This document shows positions 1 through 7,322 of a DNA stretch of 54,433 bases, piece after piece. A program made the position numbers and the translations under genes. Under the pieces are notes generated by a model, which was given only the letters and a program-made list of their open reading frames with translations, searched no databases and was not told the origin of the DNA. Source of the stretch: an uncultured Oscillibacter sp. (GTDB lineage: Bacteria > Bacillota > Clostridia > Oscillospirales > Oscillospiraceae); the NCBI GenBank assembly GCA_900544615.1, contig UQVS01000014.1, positions 1-54,433 of the forward strand, written 5' to 3'. The stretch's first letter is position 1, and each line of letters opens with the position of its first letter.

Positions 1-26
1 CAGGCTGCTTTTTGAATCGGATGAAG

Positions 27-1115
27 TTATGCGTGCTCGGCCTCGTATTTTTTCAGGAACTCCACTAGAGCCTCCACGCCCTCCTTGGGCATGGCATTGT
101 AGATGGATGCCCGGAGACCGCCGACGCTCTTGTGGCCTTTCAGGTTGTCGAAACCGGCGGCTTTGGTAGCGGCCACCACCTCGGCGTCCTGCTCCTTGGA
201 GGGGGAGACGAAGGGAACATTCATATAGGAGCGATCCTCTTTCCGAACAGCGCCGGTGAAGAACTTGCTCTGGTCCAGAAAATCGTACAGGATCGCAGCC
301 TTTTCCGCGTTCCGCTTCGCCATGGCCTCCAGACCGCCGTTGGCCAGCAGATACTTGAACACCTTGCCGCAGCAGTAGATGGCCCAGCAGTTAGGGGTGT
401 TGTAGAGAGAATCGGCGTCTGCATGGGTCTTGTAGCGGAGATAGGTGGGAACGAATTCCGGCACATCGTCCCGGATCAGATCCTCCCGAATAATGACGAT
501 GGCCATACCGGCGGGGCCTACGTTCTTCTGGACACCGGCCCAGATCAGGCCGTATTTGCTGACGTCGCAGGGGCGGGAGAGGAACATGGAGGACTGATCC
601 GCCACCAGAATCTTTCCCCTGGTATCGGGCAGGTGATGCCATGTGGTGCCGTGGATGGTTTCGTTTTCGCAGATATAAACGTAGTCTGCATTATCGGGAA
701 TATCCAGATCGGAGCAGTCGGGAATGTAGCTGAAATTCTTGTCGGCGGAGGAGGCGACCACCTTTACCTCACCGTAGCGCTTGGCTTCGGCAATGGCCTT
801 TTTGCTCCAGGCACCGGTTTCCACATAGCAGGCCACGCCATTTTTCATCAGATTCATGGGAACCATGGCAAACTGCACCGTGCCGCCGCCCTGAACGAAA
901 AGAATTTTATAGTTTTCGGGAATGTTCATCAGCGTCCGCAGATCGGCCTCGGCTTCTGCCAGAATGTCCTGAAACACCTTGGAGCGGTGGCTCATCTCCA
1001 TGACGCTCATACCGCTGCCGTGGTAATTCAGCACCTCGGCGGCAATCTCCTCCAGAACCGGCTCCGGCATCATGGCAGGGCCGGCAGAAAAATTGTAAAC
1101 GCGATCGTATTTCAC
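27..1115 (-). CDS. serC: Phosphoserine aminotransferase SerC
   Basis: This cytoplasmic PLP enzyme converts 3-phosphohydroxypyruvate plus glutamate to O-phosphoserine in serine synthesis. The 362-residue product has the family's usual length. It opens with YNFSAGPAMMP, has the NETIHG segment near residue 151, and carries the PLP lysine in GVQKNVGPAG at about residue 197. The frame extends 44 codons further upstream, but that part looks non-coding. The chosen start is a GTG at 1113-1115 (complement) preceded by GGAAGGAGTC, so translation starts just before KYDRVYNF. A promoter lies at 1161-1190. The neighbour to the left is outside the window, so an operon with serA cannot be judged. Confidence 0.96.
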   Translation of the reverse strand: MKYDRVYNFSAGPAMMPEPVLEEIAAEVLNYHGSGMSVMEMSHRSKVFQDILAEAEADLRTLMNIPENYKILFVQGGGTVQFAMVPMNLMKNGVACYVETGAWSKKAIAEAKRYGEVKVVASSADKNFSYIPDCSDLDIPDNADYVYICENETIHGTTWHHLPDTRGKILVADQSSMFLSRPCDVSKYGLIWAGVQKNVGPAGMAIVIIREDLIRDDVPEFVPTYLRYKTHADADSLYNTPNCWAIYCCGKVFKYLLANGGLEAMAKRNAEKAAILYDFLDQSKFFTGAVRKEDRSYMNVPFVSPSKEQDAEVVAATKAAGFDNLKGHKSVGGLRASIYNAMPKEGVEALVEFLKKYEAEHA

Positions 1116-1160
1116 AGGAAAGACTCCTTCCAAACGCAGAATTACGCAATGCGCTCTTTC

Positions 1161-1190
1161 ATTATACGGCGGGATCCCCGCGGAAATCAA
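1161..1190 (-). promoter_or_regulatory. Sigma-A type promoter of serC
   Basis: On the minus strand TTGATT (1185-1190) and TATAAT (1161-1166) are separated by 18 bases, about 45 bases upstream of the serC GTG. The perfect -10 and the position support it. Confidence 0.6.
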
Positions 1191-1292
1191 CGGATAAAGC
1201 GGAAAAAAAGGGCGGAGAAAAGCCTGTCGCTCCGGCAAAACCCACAAGAAAACACACCTTTTTTATAAAAAAGATTTTTTTGTAAAAAAGGA

Positions 1293-1321
1293 TTGACGAG
1301 TGTGCTGGAATATGGTAAAAT
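1293..1321 (+). promoter_or_regulatory. Promoter of the rpmG-secE-nusG-rplKA cluster
   Basis: TTGACG (1293-1298), a 17-base spacer and TAAAAT (1316-1321) form a strong vegetative promoter. It gives a leader of about 135 bases before rpmG. Confidence 0.7.
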
Positions 1322-1412
1322 TCTCATTACCTGTGAAAAAGGGCTTTTTCGTCGTGCGTTTTTTCGCTTTTCGCGCAGCAGAAAACCTTTTCAAATCTAC
1401 AGGGAGGCAGTC

Positions 1413-1441
1413 GGTATCCCCGGCACGCCGGGCATGATACC
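1413..1441 (+). other. Stem-loop in the rpmG leader
   Basis: GGTAT/ATACC (1413-1417, 1437-1441) enclose CCCGGC/GCCGGG (1419-1424, 1427-1432). This gives a compact hairpin with a two-base loop just ahead of the rpmG ribosome site AAGGAGGTG. No U-tract follows, so it is not a terminator. A role in mRNA stability or translation control is possible but not shown. Confidence 0.4.
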
Positions 1442-1462
1442 AATAATAAGGAGGTGCCGTTA

Positions 1463-1612
1463 ATGCGCGTAAAGGTCACTTTGAGATGCAATGAGTGCAA
1501 GCAGAGAAACTACAATACGATGAAGAACAAGAAGAATACCCCGGACAAGCTTGAACTGAACAAGTATTGCCGCTTCTGCAAAAAGCACACGCTCCACAGC
1601 GAAACCAAGTAA
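1463..1612 (+). CDS. rpmG: Ribosomal protein L33
   Basis: This is a 49-residue 50S subunit protein. It begins MRVKVTLRCNEC and has two CxxC pairs (residues 9-12 and 36-39), so it is the zinc-binding, C+ form of L33. The basic C-terminus (KKHTLHSETK) is typical. AAGGAGGTG precedes the ATG. It is the first gene of rpmG-secE-nusG-rplK-rplA, the standard Firmicutes order. The four-cysteine form suggests a possible zinc-independent paralogue elsewhere, as in Bacillus, but none is visible here. Confidence 0.95.
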   Translation: MRVKVTLRCNECKQRNYNTMKNKKNTPDKLELNKYCRFCKKHTLHSETK

Positions 1613-1646
1613 GAGCGGATTACTGAGAAAGGGCGTGTAGTTTTTT

Positions 1647-1856
1647 ATGGCAGAAGAAGCGAAGAAGAAGCGCGGAACGTGGTTCCGTGAGATGAAAAGC
1701 GAATTGAAGAAGGTCACCTGGCCCAATAAGGAGACTGTACTGAAGAATACCGGCACCGTGCTGCTGTGCTCCCTGCTCATCGGCGCGTGCATCTGGATTT
1801 TCGACGGCGTGGCTTACTCCCTGGTTCAGCTGATCCTCAGCGTGTTCAAAGGTTAA
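1647..1856 (+). CDS. secE: Preprotein translocase subunit SecE
   Basis: This short 69-residue SecE is of the Gram-positive, single-membrane-span type, which clamps SecY in the SecYEG channel. The basic N-terminus is followed by the amphipathic signature ELKKVTWPNKET at residues 19-30. One hydrophobic segment runs at about residues 38-60. It sits between rpmG and nusG with short gaps, as in most bacteria. The ribosome site is weak (GAGAAAGGG upstream of ATG at 1647). Confidence 0.95.
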   Translation: MAEEAKKKRGTWFREMKSELKKVTWPNKETVLKNTGTVLLCSLLIGACIWIFDGVAYSLVQLILSVFKG

Positions 1857-1867
1857 GGAGAACCGCG

Positions 1868-2392
1868 ATGTCGGAAAACGCGAAGTGGTATGTGATTCAT
1901 ACCTATTCCGGTTATGAAAATGCCGTTAAAACCAGCATTGAAAAGTTCGTCAATGGCCGCGGCATGGAGGATATGATCCTGCAAATGGAGATCCCCGTGG
2001 AGACCGTGAAAGAGGTCACCGAGTCCGGCGAGACGAAGGAAGTCGAACGGAAGGTATTCCCCGGCTATGTGCTGGTAAAGATGGTCATGACGGACGATAC
2101 ATGGCATCTGGTGCGGAATGTCCGCGGTGTCACCGGCTTTGTCGGCAGTGCCAACAAGCCCATCCCCCTGACGGAGGAGGAAGTGCTTGCCATGGGCATG
2201 GAAAAGCATGAGATCGTTGTGGGCTACAACGTCGGCGACCATGTCCGCATTGTGGACGGGCCGTTTGCAAACCTCACCGGTGTTGTGGAAGAGATCGAAC
2301 CCGAAAAGAATCAGGTCAGCGTTATGGTTTCCATGTTCGGCCGTGAGACCCCCGTGGAACTGGAGCTGGATCAGGTGGAAGTCCTGGCCTGA
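1868..2392 (+). CDS. nusG: Transcription termination/antitermination factor NusG
   Basis: The 174-residue NusG has the NGN domain first (WYVIHTYSGYENAV near the start, FPGYVLVKM near residue 64) and a KOW domain at the end (VGDHVRIVDGPFANLTG). It binds RNA polymerase and modulates pausing and Rho-dependent termination. The ATG at 1868 follows AAGGAGAACCGCG, only 11 bases after the secE stop. An in-frame upstream extension to 1766 overlaps secE and is rejected. It is co-transcribed with secE and the L11-L1 genes. Confidence 0.96.
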   Translation: MSENAKWYVIHTYSGYENAVKTSIEKFVNGRGMEDMILQMEIPVETVKEVTESGETKEVERKVFPGYVLVKMVMTDDTWHLVRNVRGVTGFVGSANKPIPLTEEEVLAMGMEKHEIVVGYNVGDHVRIVDGPFANLTGVVEEIEPEKNQVSVMVSMFGRETPVELELDQVEVLA

Positions 2393-2419
2393 TCGTTCCC
2401 GCCGGGATCCCCGGCAAAC

Positions 2420-2468
2420 AGTGGGAGGGGCTTGGCCCCGCCAAAGACGGACGGCTGTCCGCCACCAC
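2420..2468 (+). promoter_or_regulatory. Ribosomal protein L1 binding-site mimic ahead of rplK
   Basis: AGTGGGAGG (from 2420) and CCACCAC (2462-2468) can close a stem with the GTGG-GAG arrangement seen in the L1 site of 23S rRNA (GGUGGGAGG paired with a CCACC strand). L1 is known to repress its own mRNA through such a mimic. The position, about 26 bases before the rplK GTG, fits translational autoregulation. This is recognition by eye. Confidence 0.55.
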
Positions 2469-2494
2469 ATTTATGATTTAGGAGGTGCTACTCC

Positions 2495-2920
2495 GTGGCA
2501 CAGAAGATTACTGGTTATGTAAAACTGCAGATCCCCGCAGGCAAGGCGACTCCTGCTCCCCCGGTCGGCCCCGCTCTGGGCCAGCACGGCGTCAACATTG
2601 CCGCTTTCACCAAGGAATTCAACGAGCGCACCAAGAATGACATGGGCCTGATTATCCCCGTGGTCATCACTGTGTACGCTGACCGTTCCTTCACCTTCAT
2701 CACCAAGACGCCCCCCGCGGCCGTCCTGATCAAGAAGGAGTGCAACATCGAGTCTGGTTCCGGCGTTCCCAACAAGACCAAGGTTGCCACCATCTCCAAG
2801 GCTTCCGTTCAGAAGATCGCTGAGATGAAGATGCGCGATCTGAACGCCGGCAGCCTGGAGGCCGCTATGAGCATGATCGCCGGTACCGCCCGTTCCATGG
2901 GCGTCGTAGTGGGCGACTAA
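2495..2920 (+). CDS. rplK: Ribosomal protein L11
   Basis: The 141-residue 50S protein of the GTPase-associated centre has exactly the usual family length. It begins with the conserved MAQKITGYVKLQIPAGKA and PPVGPALGQHGVNI, and ends in the RNA-binding domain GTARSMGVVV. The start is GTG, set by TTAGGAGGTGCTACTCC. It is followed by rplA after 83 bases that hold a second L1-type site, so both genes can be tuned by L1. Confidence 0.97.
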   Translation: MAQKITGYVKLQIPAGKATPAPPVGPALGQHGVNIAAFTKEFNERTKNDMGLIIPVVITVYADRSFTFITKTPPAAVLIKKECNIESGSGVPNKTKVATISKASVQKIAEMKMRDLNAGSLEAAMSMIAGTARSMGVVVGD

Positions 2921-2958
2921 CTGAAATAACAGCCGTGCGGTCATAGACCGCTCGATAC

Positions 2959-2987
2959 AGTGGGAGGACTTGTTCCGAAGAACCACT
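2959..2987 (+). promoter_or_regulatory. Second L1 binding-site mimic, between rplK and rplA
   Basis: AGTGG (2959-2963) pairs with CCACT (2983-2987). It is followed by GAG and an inner GGA/TCC pair, the same layout as the L1 site in 23S rRNA. It ends 16 bases before the rplA start, next to AGGAGGAATAACA, so bound L1 could block rplA translation directly. Confidence 0.55.
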
Positions 2988-3003
2988 ATGAGGAGGAATA
3001 ACA

Positions 3004-3696
3004 TTGTTTAGAGGCAAGAAATATCAGGAGAGCGCCAAGCTGATCGACAAGAGCGCTCAGTATGAAGCCGCTGAGGGCATGGACCTCATCTGCAAGACCG
3101 CTAAGGCCAAGTTTGACGAGACTGTTGAGCTTCACGTGAAGCTGGGCGTTGACTCCCGTCACGCTGACCAGCAGGTTCGCGGCGCAATCGTGCTGCCCCA
3201 CGGCACCGGCAAGACTGTCCGCGTGCTGGTGTTCGCCAAGGGCGATAAGGCTGAGGCTGCCAAGGCTGCCGGCGCCGACTTCGTTGGCGATATGGATCTG
3301 GTGGAAAAGATCCAGAAGGAAAACTGGTTTGATTTCGATGTGGTCATCGCCAGCCCTGACATGATGGGCGTGGTGGGCCGTCTCGGTAAGGTGCTGGGCC
3401 CTAAGGGTCTGATGCCCTCTCCCAAGGCCGGTACCGTGACCCCCGATGTTGCCAAGGCCGTTCAGGAGTCCAAGGCCGGTAAGATCGAGTATCGTCTGGA
3501 CAAGACCAACATCATTCACTGCCCCATCGGCAAGGTGTCTTTCGGTGCCGAGAAGCTGGCCGACAACTATAACGCCATTATGGGCGCGATCGTCAAGGCC
3601 AAGCCCGCTACTGCCAAGGGCCAGTATATCAAGAGCTGCGTCGTCGCCTCCACCATGGGCCCTGGCGTGAAGATGAACACCGCAAAGATGATCTGA
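3004..3696 (+). CDS. rplA: Ribosomal protein L1
   Basis: This 230-residue 50S L1-stalk protein has the conserved LPHGTGKTVRVLVFAKG near residue 66, the MMGVVGRLGKVLGPKGLMP region near residue 120, and a C-terminal TMGPGVKM. The start is TTG at 3004, supported by AGGAGGAATAACA and by homologues beginning at this spot. L1 also acts as a translational repressor, and two mimic sites occur in this operon. A GC-rich stem-loop follows the stop codon. Confidence 0.96.
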   Translation: MFRGKKYQESAKLIDKSAQYEAAEGMDLICKTAKAKFDETVELHVKLGVDSRHADQQVRGAIVLPHGTGKTVRVLVFAKGDKAEAAKAAGADFVGDMDLVEKIQKENWFDFDVVIASPDMMGVVGRLGKVLGPKGLMPSPKAGTVTPDVAKAVQESKAGKIEYRLDKTNIIHCPIGKVSFGAEKLADNYNAIMGAIVKAKPATAKGQYIKSCVVASTMGPGVKMNTAKMI

Positions 3697-3703
3697 TGAT
3701 GCA

Positions 3704-3750
3704 GGCGGGGGAGTTCGATCTTCCACCTTGCATACAACTCCGCCCCCGCC
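3704..3750 (+). other. GC-rich stem-loop after rplA
   Basis: GGCGGGGGAGTT (3704-3715) can pair with AACTC...CCCCGCC (3736-3750) with a three-base bulge. It lies 7 bases after the rplA stop. There is no T-tract, so it may act as a weak terminator or mRNA 3' end stabiliser. The rest of the gap up to the rplJ promoter at 3911 shows nothing recognisable. Confidence 0.4.
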
Positions 3751-3910
3751 GTGCGTATTCGCCTGTGCGAGACGCTTGAAATTTGCGGGGCGAGGAGGAT
3801 CGCTCGTCAGGCTGTGCTCTGATGAGAGATGTGATCATTCCGTTGGACGGAAGGAGTGGAGACGCTGCTTCCGCAGAAACGGAAAATGATATTGAATTTT
3901 GCAAAAATAC

Positions 3911-3938
3911 TTGACATTTTAGCAAAATTTGATATAAT
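3911..3938 (+). promoter_or_regulatory. Consensus promoter of rplJ-rplL
   Basis: A perfect TTGACA (3911-3916) and perfect TATAAT (3933-3938) are separated by 16 bases. The L10 leader follows at once, so rplJL is transcribed independently of rplKA. Confidence 0.8.
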
Positions 3939-3943
3939 AACAG

Positions 3944-4060
3944 TCGCGTTCCAAAGACAGCAGGTGGAGGAAACTCCGTAAGTCCTGCCGAGGATGGCAA
4001 AATCTTTTGATGATGCTTTTCTGTCCTCATGTCTTTTGGCATGGGGACAGTTCCTTTTTA
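3944..4060 (+). ncRNA. L10 leader with transcription attenuator
   Basis: The 5' part (CCAAAGACAGCAGGTGG...TCCTGCCGAGG, about 3951-3994) has the sequence hallmarks of the L10(L12)4-binding leader of Firmicutes rplJ mRNAs, a cis-acting autoregulatory RNA. It is followed by a hairpin, CTGTCC..CATG paired with CATG.GGACAG (4021-4050), and a T-rich tract (4051-4059). This is the expected attenuator terminator whose formation is favoured when L10-L12 complex binds. Confidence 0.8.
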
Positions 4061-4123
4061 GAACGCCTCTGATTCAGGCGGACGGAGGTCCGCCGCAAAT
4101 TCTCATGGAGGTGAAACCAAGTT

Positions 4124-4660
4124 ATGCCTAACGCAAAGGTCCTTTCCGAGAAGCAGGCAATCGTTGCCGAGCTGACCGAGAAGATCCAGAAGGCTACCGC
4201 AGGCGTCATTGTCGACTACAAGGGTATTACCGTTGAGGAAGACACTGCGCTGCGTAAGGAGTGCCGTGAGGGCGGCGTGGATTATGCGGTTGTGAAGAAC
4301 ACCCTGCTGCGCTTTGCTTTCAACAACACTGGCCTGAACGATCTGGATGATCTGCTGAACGGCAGCACTTCTCTGGCTCTGGCCGCTGATCCCGTGGCTC
4401 CCGCCCGTGTCATGGCTGACTACGCCAAGAAGCTGGATGGCAAGTTCGAGATCAAGGGCGGCTTCATGGACGGTAAGCCCGTCGATCTGGCCACCATCAA
4501 CTCTCTGGCTGCAATTCCCCCGCTGCCCGTTCTGCAGGCTCAGGTTCTGGGTACCATGCTGGCTCCCATTACCGGTTTGGCTGTCGTTCTGAAGCAAATC
4601 GCCGAGAAGCAGGGCGCTCCCGCCGAGGAAGCTGCTGCTGAAGCTCCCGCTGCTGAATAA
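4124..4660 (+). CDS. rplJ: Ribosomal protein L10
   Basis: This 178-residue protein anchors the L7/L12 stalk. It has the family start (MPNAKVLSEKQAIVAELTEK), the conserved VVKNTLLRFA near residue 59 and an Ala/Glu-rich tail (PAEEAAAEAPAAE) typical of Clostridia. The ATG follows ATGGAGGTGAAACCAAGTT. It lies downstream of its own L10-binding leader and 50 bases before rplL, so L10 and L12 are made together and feed back on this mRNA. Confidence 0.96.
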   Translation: MPNAKVLSEKQAIVAELTEKIQKATAGVIVDYKGITVEEDTALRKECREGGVDYAVVKNTLLRFAFNNTGLNDLDDLLNGSTSLALAADPVAPARVMADYAKKLDGKFEIKGGFMDGKPVDLATINSLAAIPPLPVLQAQVLGTMLAPITGLAVVLKQIAEKQGAPAEEAAAEAPAAE

Positions 4661-4710
4661 GCAGCACTCAACCCACACTAACAAAAAATAACTATTAGGA
4701 GGCAAATACA

Positions 4711-5082
4711 ATGTCTGAGAAAGTTACCGCTATGATCGAAGAGATCAAGGGTCTCACTGTTCTGGAACTGTCCGAGCTGGTTCACGCTCTGGAGGAAGAG
4801 TTCGGCGTTTCTGCCGCTGCTATGGCTGCTCCCGCTGCTGGCGGTGCTGCTCCCGCTGCTGAGGAGAAGACCGATTTCGACGTGGTTCTGACCGGCTTTG
4901 ATGCCGCTGCCAAGATCAAGGTCATCAAGGTTGTCCGCGAGATTACCGGCCAGGGTCTGGCTGAGGCTAAGGCTACCGTTGAGGGCGCTCCCAAGACCCT
5001 GAAGGAAGGCGTCTCCAAGGAGGATGCCGAGGCTCTGAAGAAGCAGATCGAAGAGGTCGGCGGCAAGGTCGAGCTGAAGTAA
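4711..5082 (+). CDS. rplL: Ribosomal protein L7/L12
   Basis: This 123-residue stalk protein has an N-terminal dimerisation helix (VLELSELVHALEEEFGV), an Ala-rich hinge (residues 32-52) and a C-terminal factor-binding domain with KIKVIKVVREITGQGLAEAK. The ribosome site is AGGAGGCAAATACA. A strong terminator follows at 5120. In most Firmicutes rpoB and rpoC come next, but here the operon ends. Confidence 0.97.
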   Translation: MSEKVTAMIEEIKGLTVLELSELVHALEEEFGVSAAAMAAPAAGGAAPAAEEKTDFDVVLTGFDAAAKIKVIKVVREITGQGLAEAKATVEGAPKTLKEGVSKEDAEALKKQIEEVGGKVELK

Positions 5083-5119
5083 TCAGCTTTTCCTGCACTG
5101 CAATCTTGCATAAAGGGAA

Positions 5120-5152
5120 CCCCGCATCTGGTTACAGATGCGGGGCCTTTTT
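5120..5152 (+). terminator. Rho-independent terminator of rplJL
   Basis: CCCCGCATCTG (5120-5130) pairs perfectly with CAGATGCGGGG (5135-5145) around a GTTA loop, and CCTTTTT follows. It closes the ribosomal operon 37 bases after rplL. Confidence 0.92.
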
Positions 5153-5231
5153 ATGTGCGGACGAATCTGCGGCAATGTGCATAGAAAACAGAAGCGGTTT
5201 ATGGTTGAAATGTTAAAAAAGTAAAAAGGAA

Positions 5232-5260
5232 TTGAGAAATGCGGGAGAGCGCTGTATAAT
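5232..5260 (+). promoter_or_regulatory. Promoter of the PfkB kinase gene
   Basis: TTGAGA (5232-5237) and a perfect TATAAT (5255-5260) stand 17 bases apart. This leaves a leader of about 100 bases before the kinase start. Confidence 0.65.
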
Positions 5261-5367
5261 AAGAAATGTCAGGTGAAAAGTGCAAACTTTTCGCTGTTTC
5301 CAAAAACGAAAACGAATCCAACACAGAAAAAAATTCCTGTTTCTGAAAAGTAGAGGAGGACGTCCAA

Positions 5368-6249
5368 ATGGCTTCTTATGATTCCCTGATTATCGGCGAG
5401 ATCGCAGAGGATACCAATGTGGACTATGACGGCACCGTGGTTCATGCGGTTGGCGGCGCGGTATATTACTCCGGCTTCGCCGCAGCCAATATCGGACACA
5501 AGATCGCAGTATTGCCCAAAGCGGATACTGCAAAAATAGACCTGAAAGCGGCGTTTGCCAAAGCGACCAACATTACCGTCTACCCACTTCACAGCCGGAA
5601 CTCCTTCGTCACAAAGAATGTCTACCATACGCCGGATCGGGAGCGCCGTACCTCCACGGTGGACAGCGCCATTGACCCGTATCGGCCGGAAGAAGTTCCG
5701 GAGGAGATCCATGCCAAAATTTGGCATTTGGCCGGCTTGATCCGGGGGGATATTCCAGACGAGATGATTCCCTATGCGGCGCAGCGCGCGATGGTGGCTG
5801 TGGACGTCCAAACCATGATCCGCTGTCTGGAAAACGGCGGAATGGTGTACCATGATTGGGCGGCAAAGAAGGAACTGCTGCCGTACATCCGTTTCCTGAA
5901 AACCGATGCTGCCGAGGCAGAGGTACTCACGGGCCTGACAGACCGGGTGGAAGCCGCCAAGGTGCTCTATTCATGGGGCGCTAAGGAAGTTTTGATTACC
6001 CATAATACAGAGGTACTGGTCTATGATGGTCAGGAGATCTACACCTGTCCCATCAAGGCGCGAAACCTTTCCGGCCGCACCGGCCGGGGGGATACCACCT
6101 TTGCCTGCTATATCAACGAGCGGCTCAGCAAGGATATCCCGACGGCGCTGAAAACGGCCACCGCGCTGGTTTCCCTGAAAATGGAGACGCCGGGGCCCTA
6201 TATGGGAACTCGCGCGGATCTGGAGGCTTACGAAAAGGAATTTTTTTAG
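5368..6249 (+). CDS. PfkB/ribokinase-family carbohydrate kinase
   Basis: The 293-residue cytoplasmic kinase phosphorylates a sugar, nucleoside or related alcohol with ATP. The C-terminal PfkB signature is present as GRTGRGDTTFACY (near residue 234), in which the Asp of GRGD is the catalytic base. The N-terminal GG motif (HAVGGAVYYSGFAAAN) binds substrate. The substrate is not readable: the protein is short for ribokinase, and no sugar transporter or regulator sits beside it. AGAGGAGGACGTCCAA precedes the ATG. A coiled-coil gene starts 8 bases after the stop, so the two form one transcript. Confidence 0.85.
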   Translation: MASYDSLIIGEIAEDTNVDYDGTVVHAVGGAVYYSGFAAANIGHKIAVLPKADTAKIDLKAAFAKATNITVYPLHSRNSFVTKNVYHTPDRERRTSTVDSAIDPYRPEEVPEEIHAKIWHLAGLIRGDIPDEMIPYAAQRAMVAVDVQTMIRCLENGGMVYHDWAAKKELLPYIRFLKTDAAEAEVLTGLTDRVEAAKVLYSWGAKEVLITHNTEVLVYDGQEIYTCPIKARNLSGRTGRGDTTFACYINERLSKDIPTALKTATALVSLKMETPGPYMGTRADLEAYEKEFF

Positions 6250-6257
6250 GAGCGGAC

Positions 6258-7199
6258 ATGAACGGCAATAGGGAAGCGTTGAAGAACCTTCAGCAGCAGA
6301 CTTTGGAGAAAAGGCGGCTGGATGCCAGACTCCGTGAGCTGTATGCACAGAGGGAGACGCTGAAAAAGCAGACGGAGGTGCTGGAACAGGCAAGACAGAA
6401 AGAGCAGGCGGATGTTGACCGGCTGGAGGGCCGCAGTCTGGCGGCGTTCTTCTATTACACAGTGGGGCGGCTGGATGAGAAGCTGGACAAGGAGCGGCAG
6501 GAGGCATATGCGGCTCAGGTCAAATACGATGCGGTGGCGCGGGAACTGGCGGCAGTTGAAGAGGATGCCGCCCGCTGCGAGGCGCGGTTAACTCAGCTGG
6601 AAGGCTGCGAACAGATATATGAGACGGCGCTGGCAAAGAAGGCTGCGGCTCTCCGGGAATCCGGCAGCGCTGCGGCGCAGGAGCTTTTGGAAGCGGAAGC
6701 CCGGATCGCCGGTCTGGAGGAACAGCTCAGGGAGATCCGGGAAGCCGCAGACGCCGGAGAAGCGGCTCTGGACGCCGCAGGTCAGGTTCTTGAGACACTG
6801 GACAGCGCAGAGGGTTGGAGCACTTGGGACATACTGGGCGGCGGCCTGCTGGCGGATCTTGCCAAGTATGAGGAGCTGGACAACGCACAGGAGCAGGTGG
6901 AACAGCTTCAGGAGAAGCTGCGGCAGTTCAAAACAGAGCTGGCAGACGTCACGATAGAAGCGGAGCTTCAGGTCAGCGTAGATGGTTTCCTGCGCTTCGC
7001 GGACTTTTTCTTTGATGGGCTGTTTGCGGATCTGGCTGTTATGGAGCATATCAATGATTCGCAGGAGAAGATACGAAGTACCCAAAAGGAAATTCAGGCG
7101 GTGCTGGAACGGCTGACCGCCATGCGGGAGGAGATGTCTGCGGCCCTGGATAGAGAACGCGAACGGGCGGATCGAATCACGGTGGACACCCCGCTCTGA
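6258..7199 (+). CDS. Predicted coiled-coil protein of unknown function
   Basis: The 313-residue protein is almost wholly Glu/Lys/Arg/Gln/Ala-rich heptad sequence (about residues 1-50, 75-195 and 205-235). It is interrupted by two less charged patches: residues 58-72 (SLAAFFYYTVGRLDEK) and about 178-195 (WSTWDILGGGLLADL). A further hydrophobic aromatic stretch, FLRFADFFFDGLFADL, lies near residue 240. There is no signal peptide or clear membrane span. I do not recognise a family. It is co-transcribed with the PfkB kinase and followed by a terminator. A structural or scaffolding role is a guess from composition alone. Confidence 0.75.
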   Translation: MNGNREALKNLQQQTLEKRRLDARLRELYAQRETLKKQTEVLEQARQKEQADVDRLEGRSLAAFFYYTVGRLDEKLDKERQEAYAAQVKYDAVARELAAVEEDAARCEARLTQLEGCEQIYETALAKKAAALRESGSAAAQELLEAEARIAGLEEQLREIREAADAGEAALDAAGQVLETLDSAEGWSTWDILGGGLLADLAKYEELDNAQEQVEQLQEKLRQFKTELADVTIEAELQVSVDGFLRFADFFFDGLFADLAVMEHINDSQEKIRSTQKEIQAVLERLTAMREEMSAALDRERERADRITVDTPL

Positions 7200-7263
7200 C
7201 GATGCGGACTGTGTAGAAACGGATTACTCTGACAGCGCGAGACTGCTCCGGCAGTACGAATAT

Positions 7264-7301
7264 AAAACCGCACCTCATGGATACCCATGAGGTGCGGTTT
7301 T
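7264..7301. terminator. Bidirectional terminator
   Basis: AAAACCGCACCTCATGG and its near-perfect complement (7264-7301) form a long stem with A-rich and T-rich flanks. It can therefore stop both the kinase/coiled-coil transcript and the minus-strand ABC operon that ends at 7323. Confidence 0.88.
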
Positions 7302-7322
7302 TAGCAGACAGGGGAGAGACGC

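Noticed and set aside
132..1268. Long open frame on the plus strand opposite serC
   Set aside because: It is the antisense shadow of a certain gene in GC-rich DNA. It has His/Gly-rich low-complexity translation, no ribosome site and no family resemblance.
3704..3750. Strong terminator after rplA
   Set aside because: The stem has a three-base bulge and no T-tract, so it is listed only as a stem-loop.
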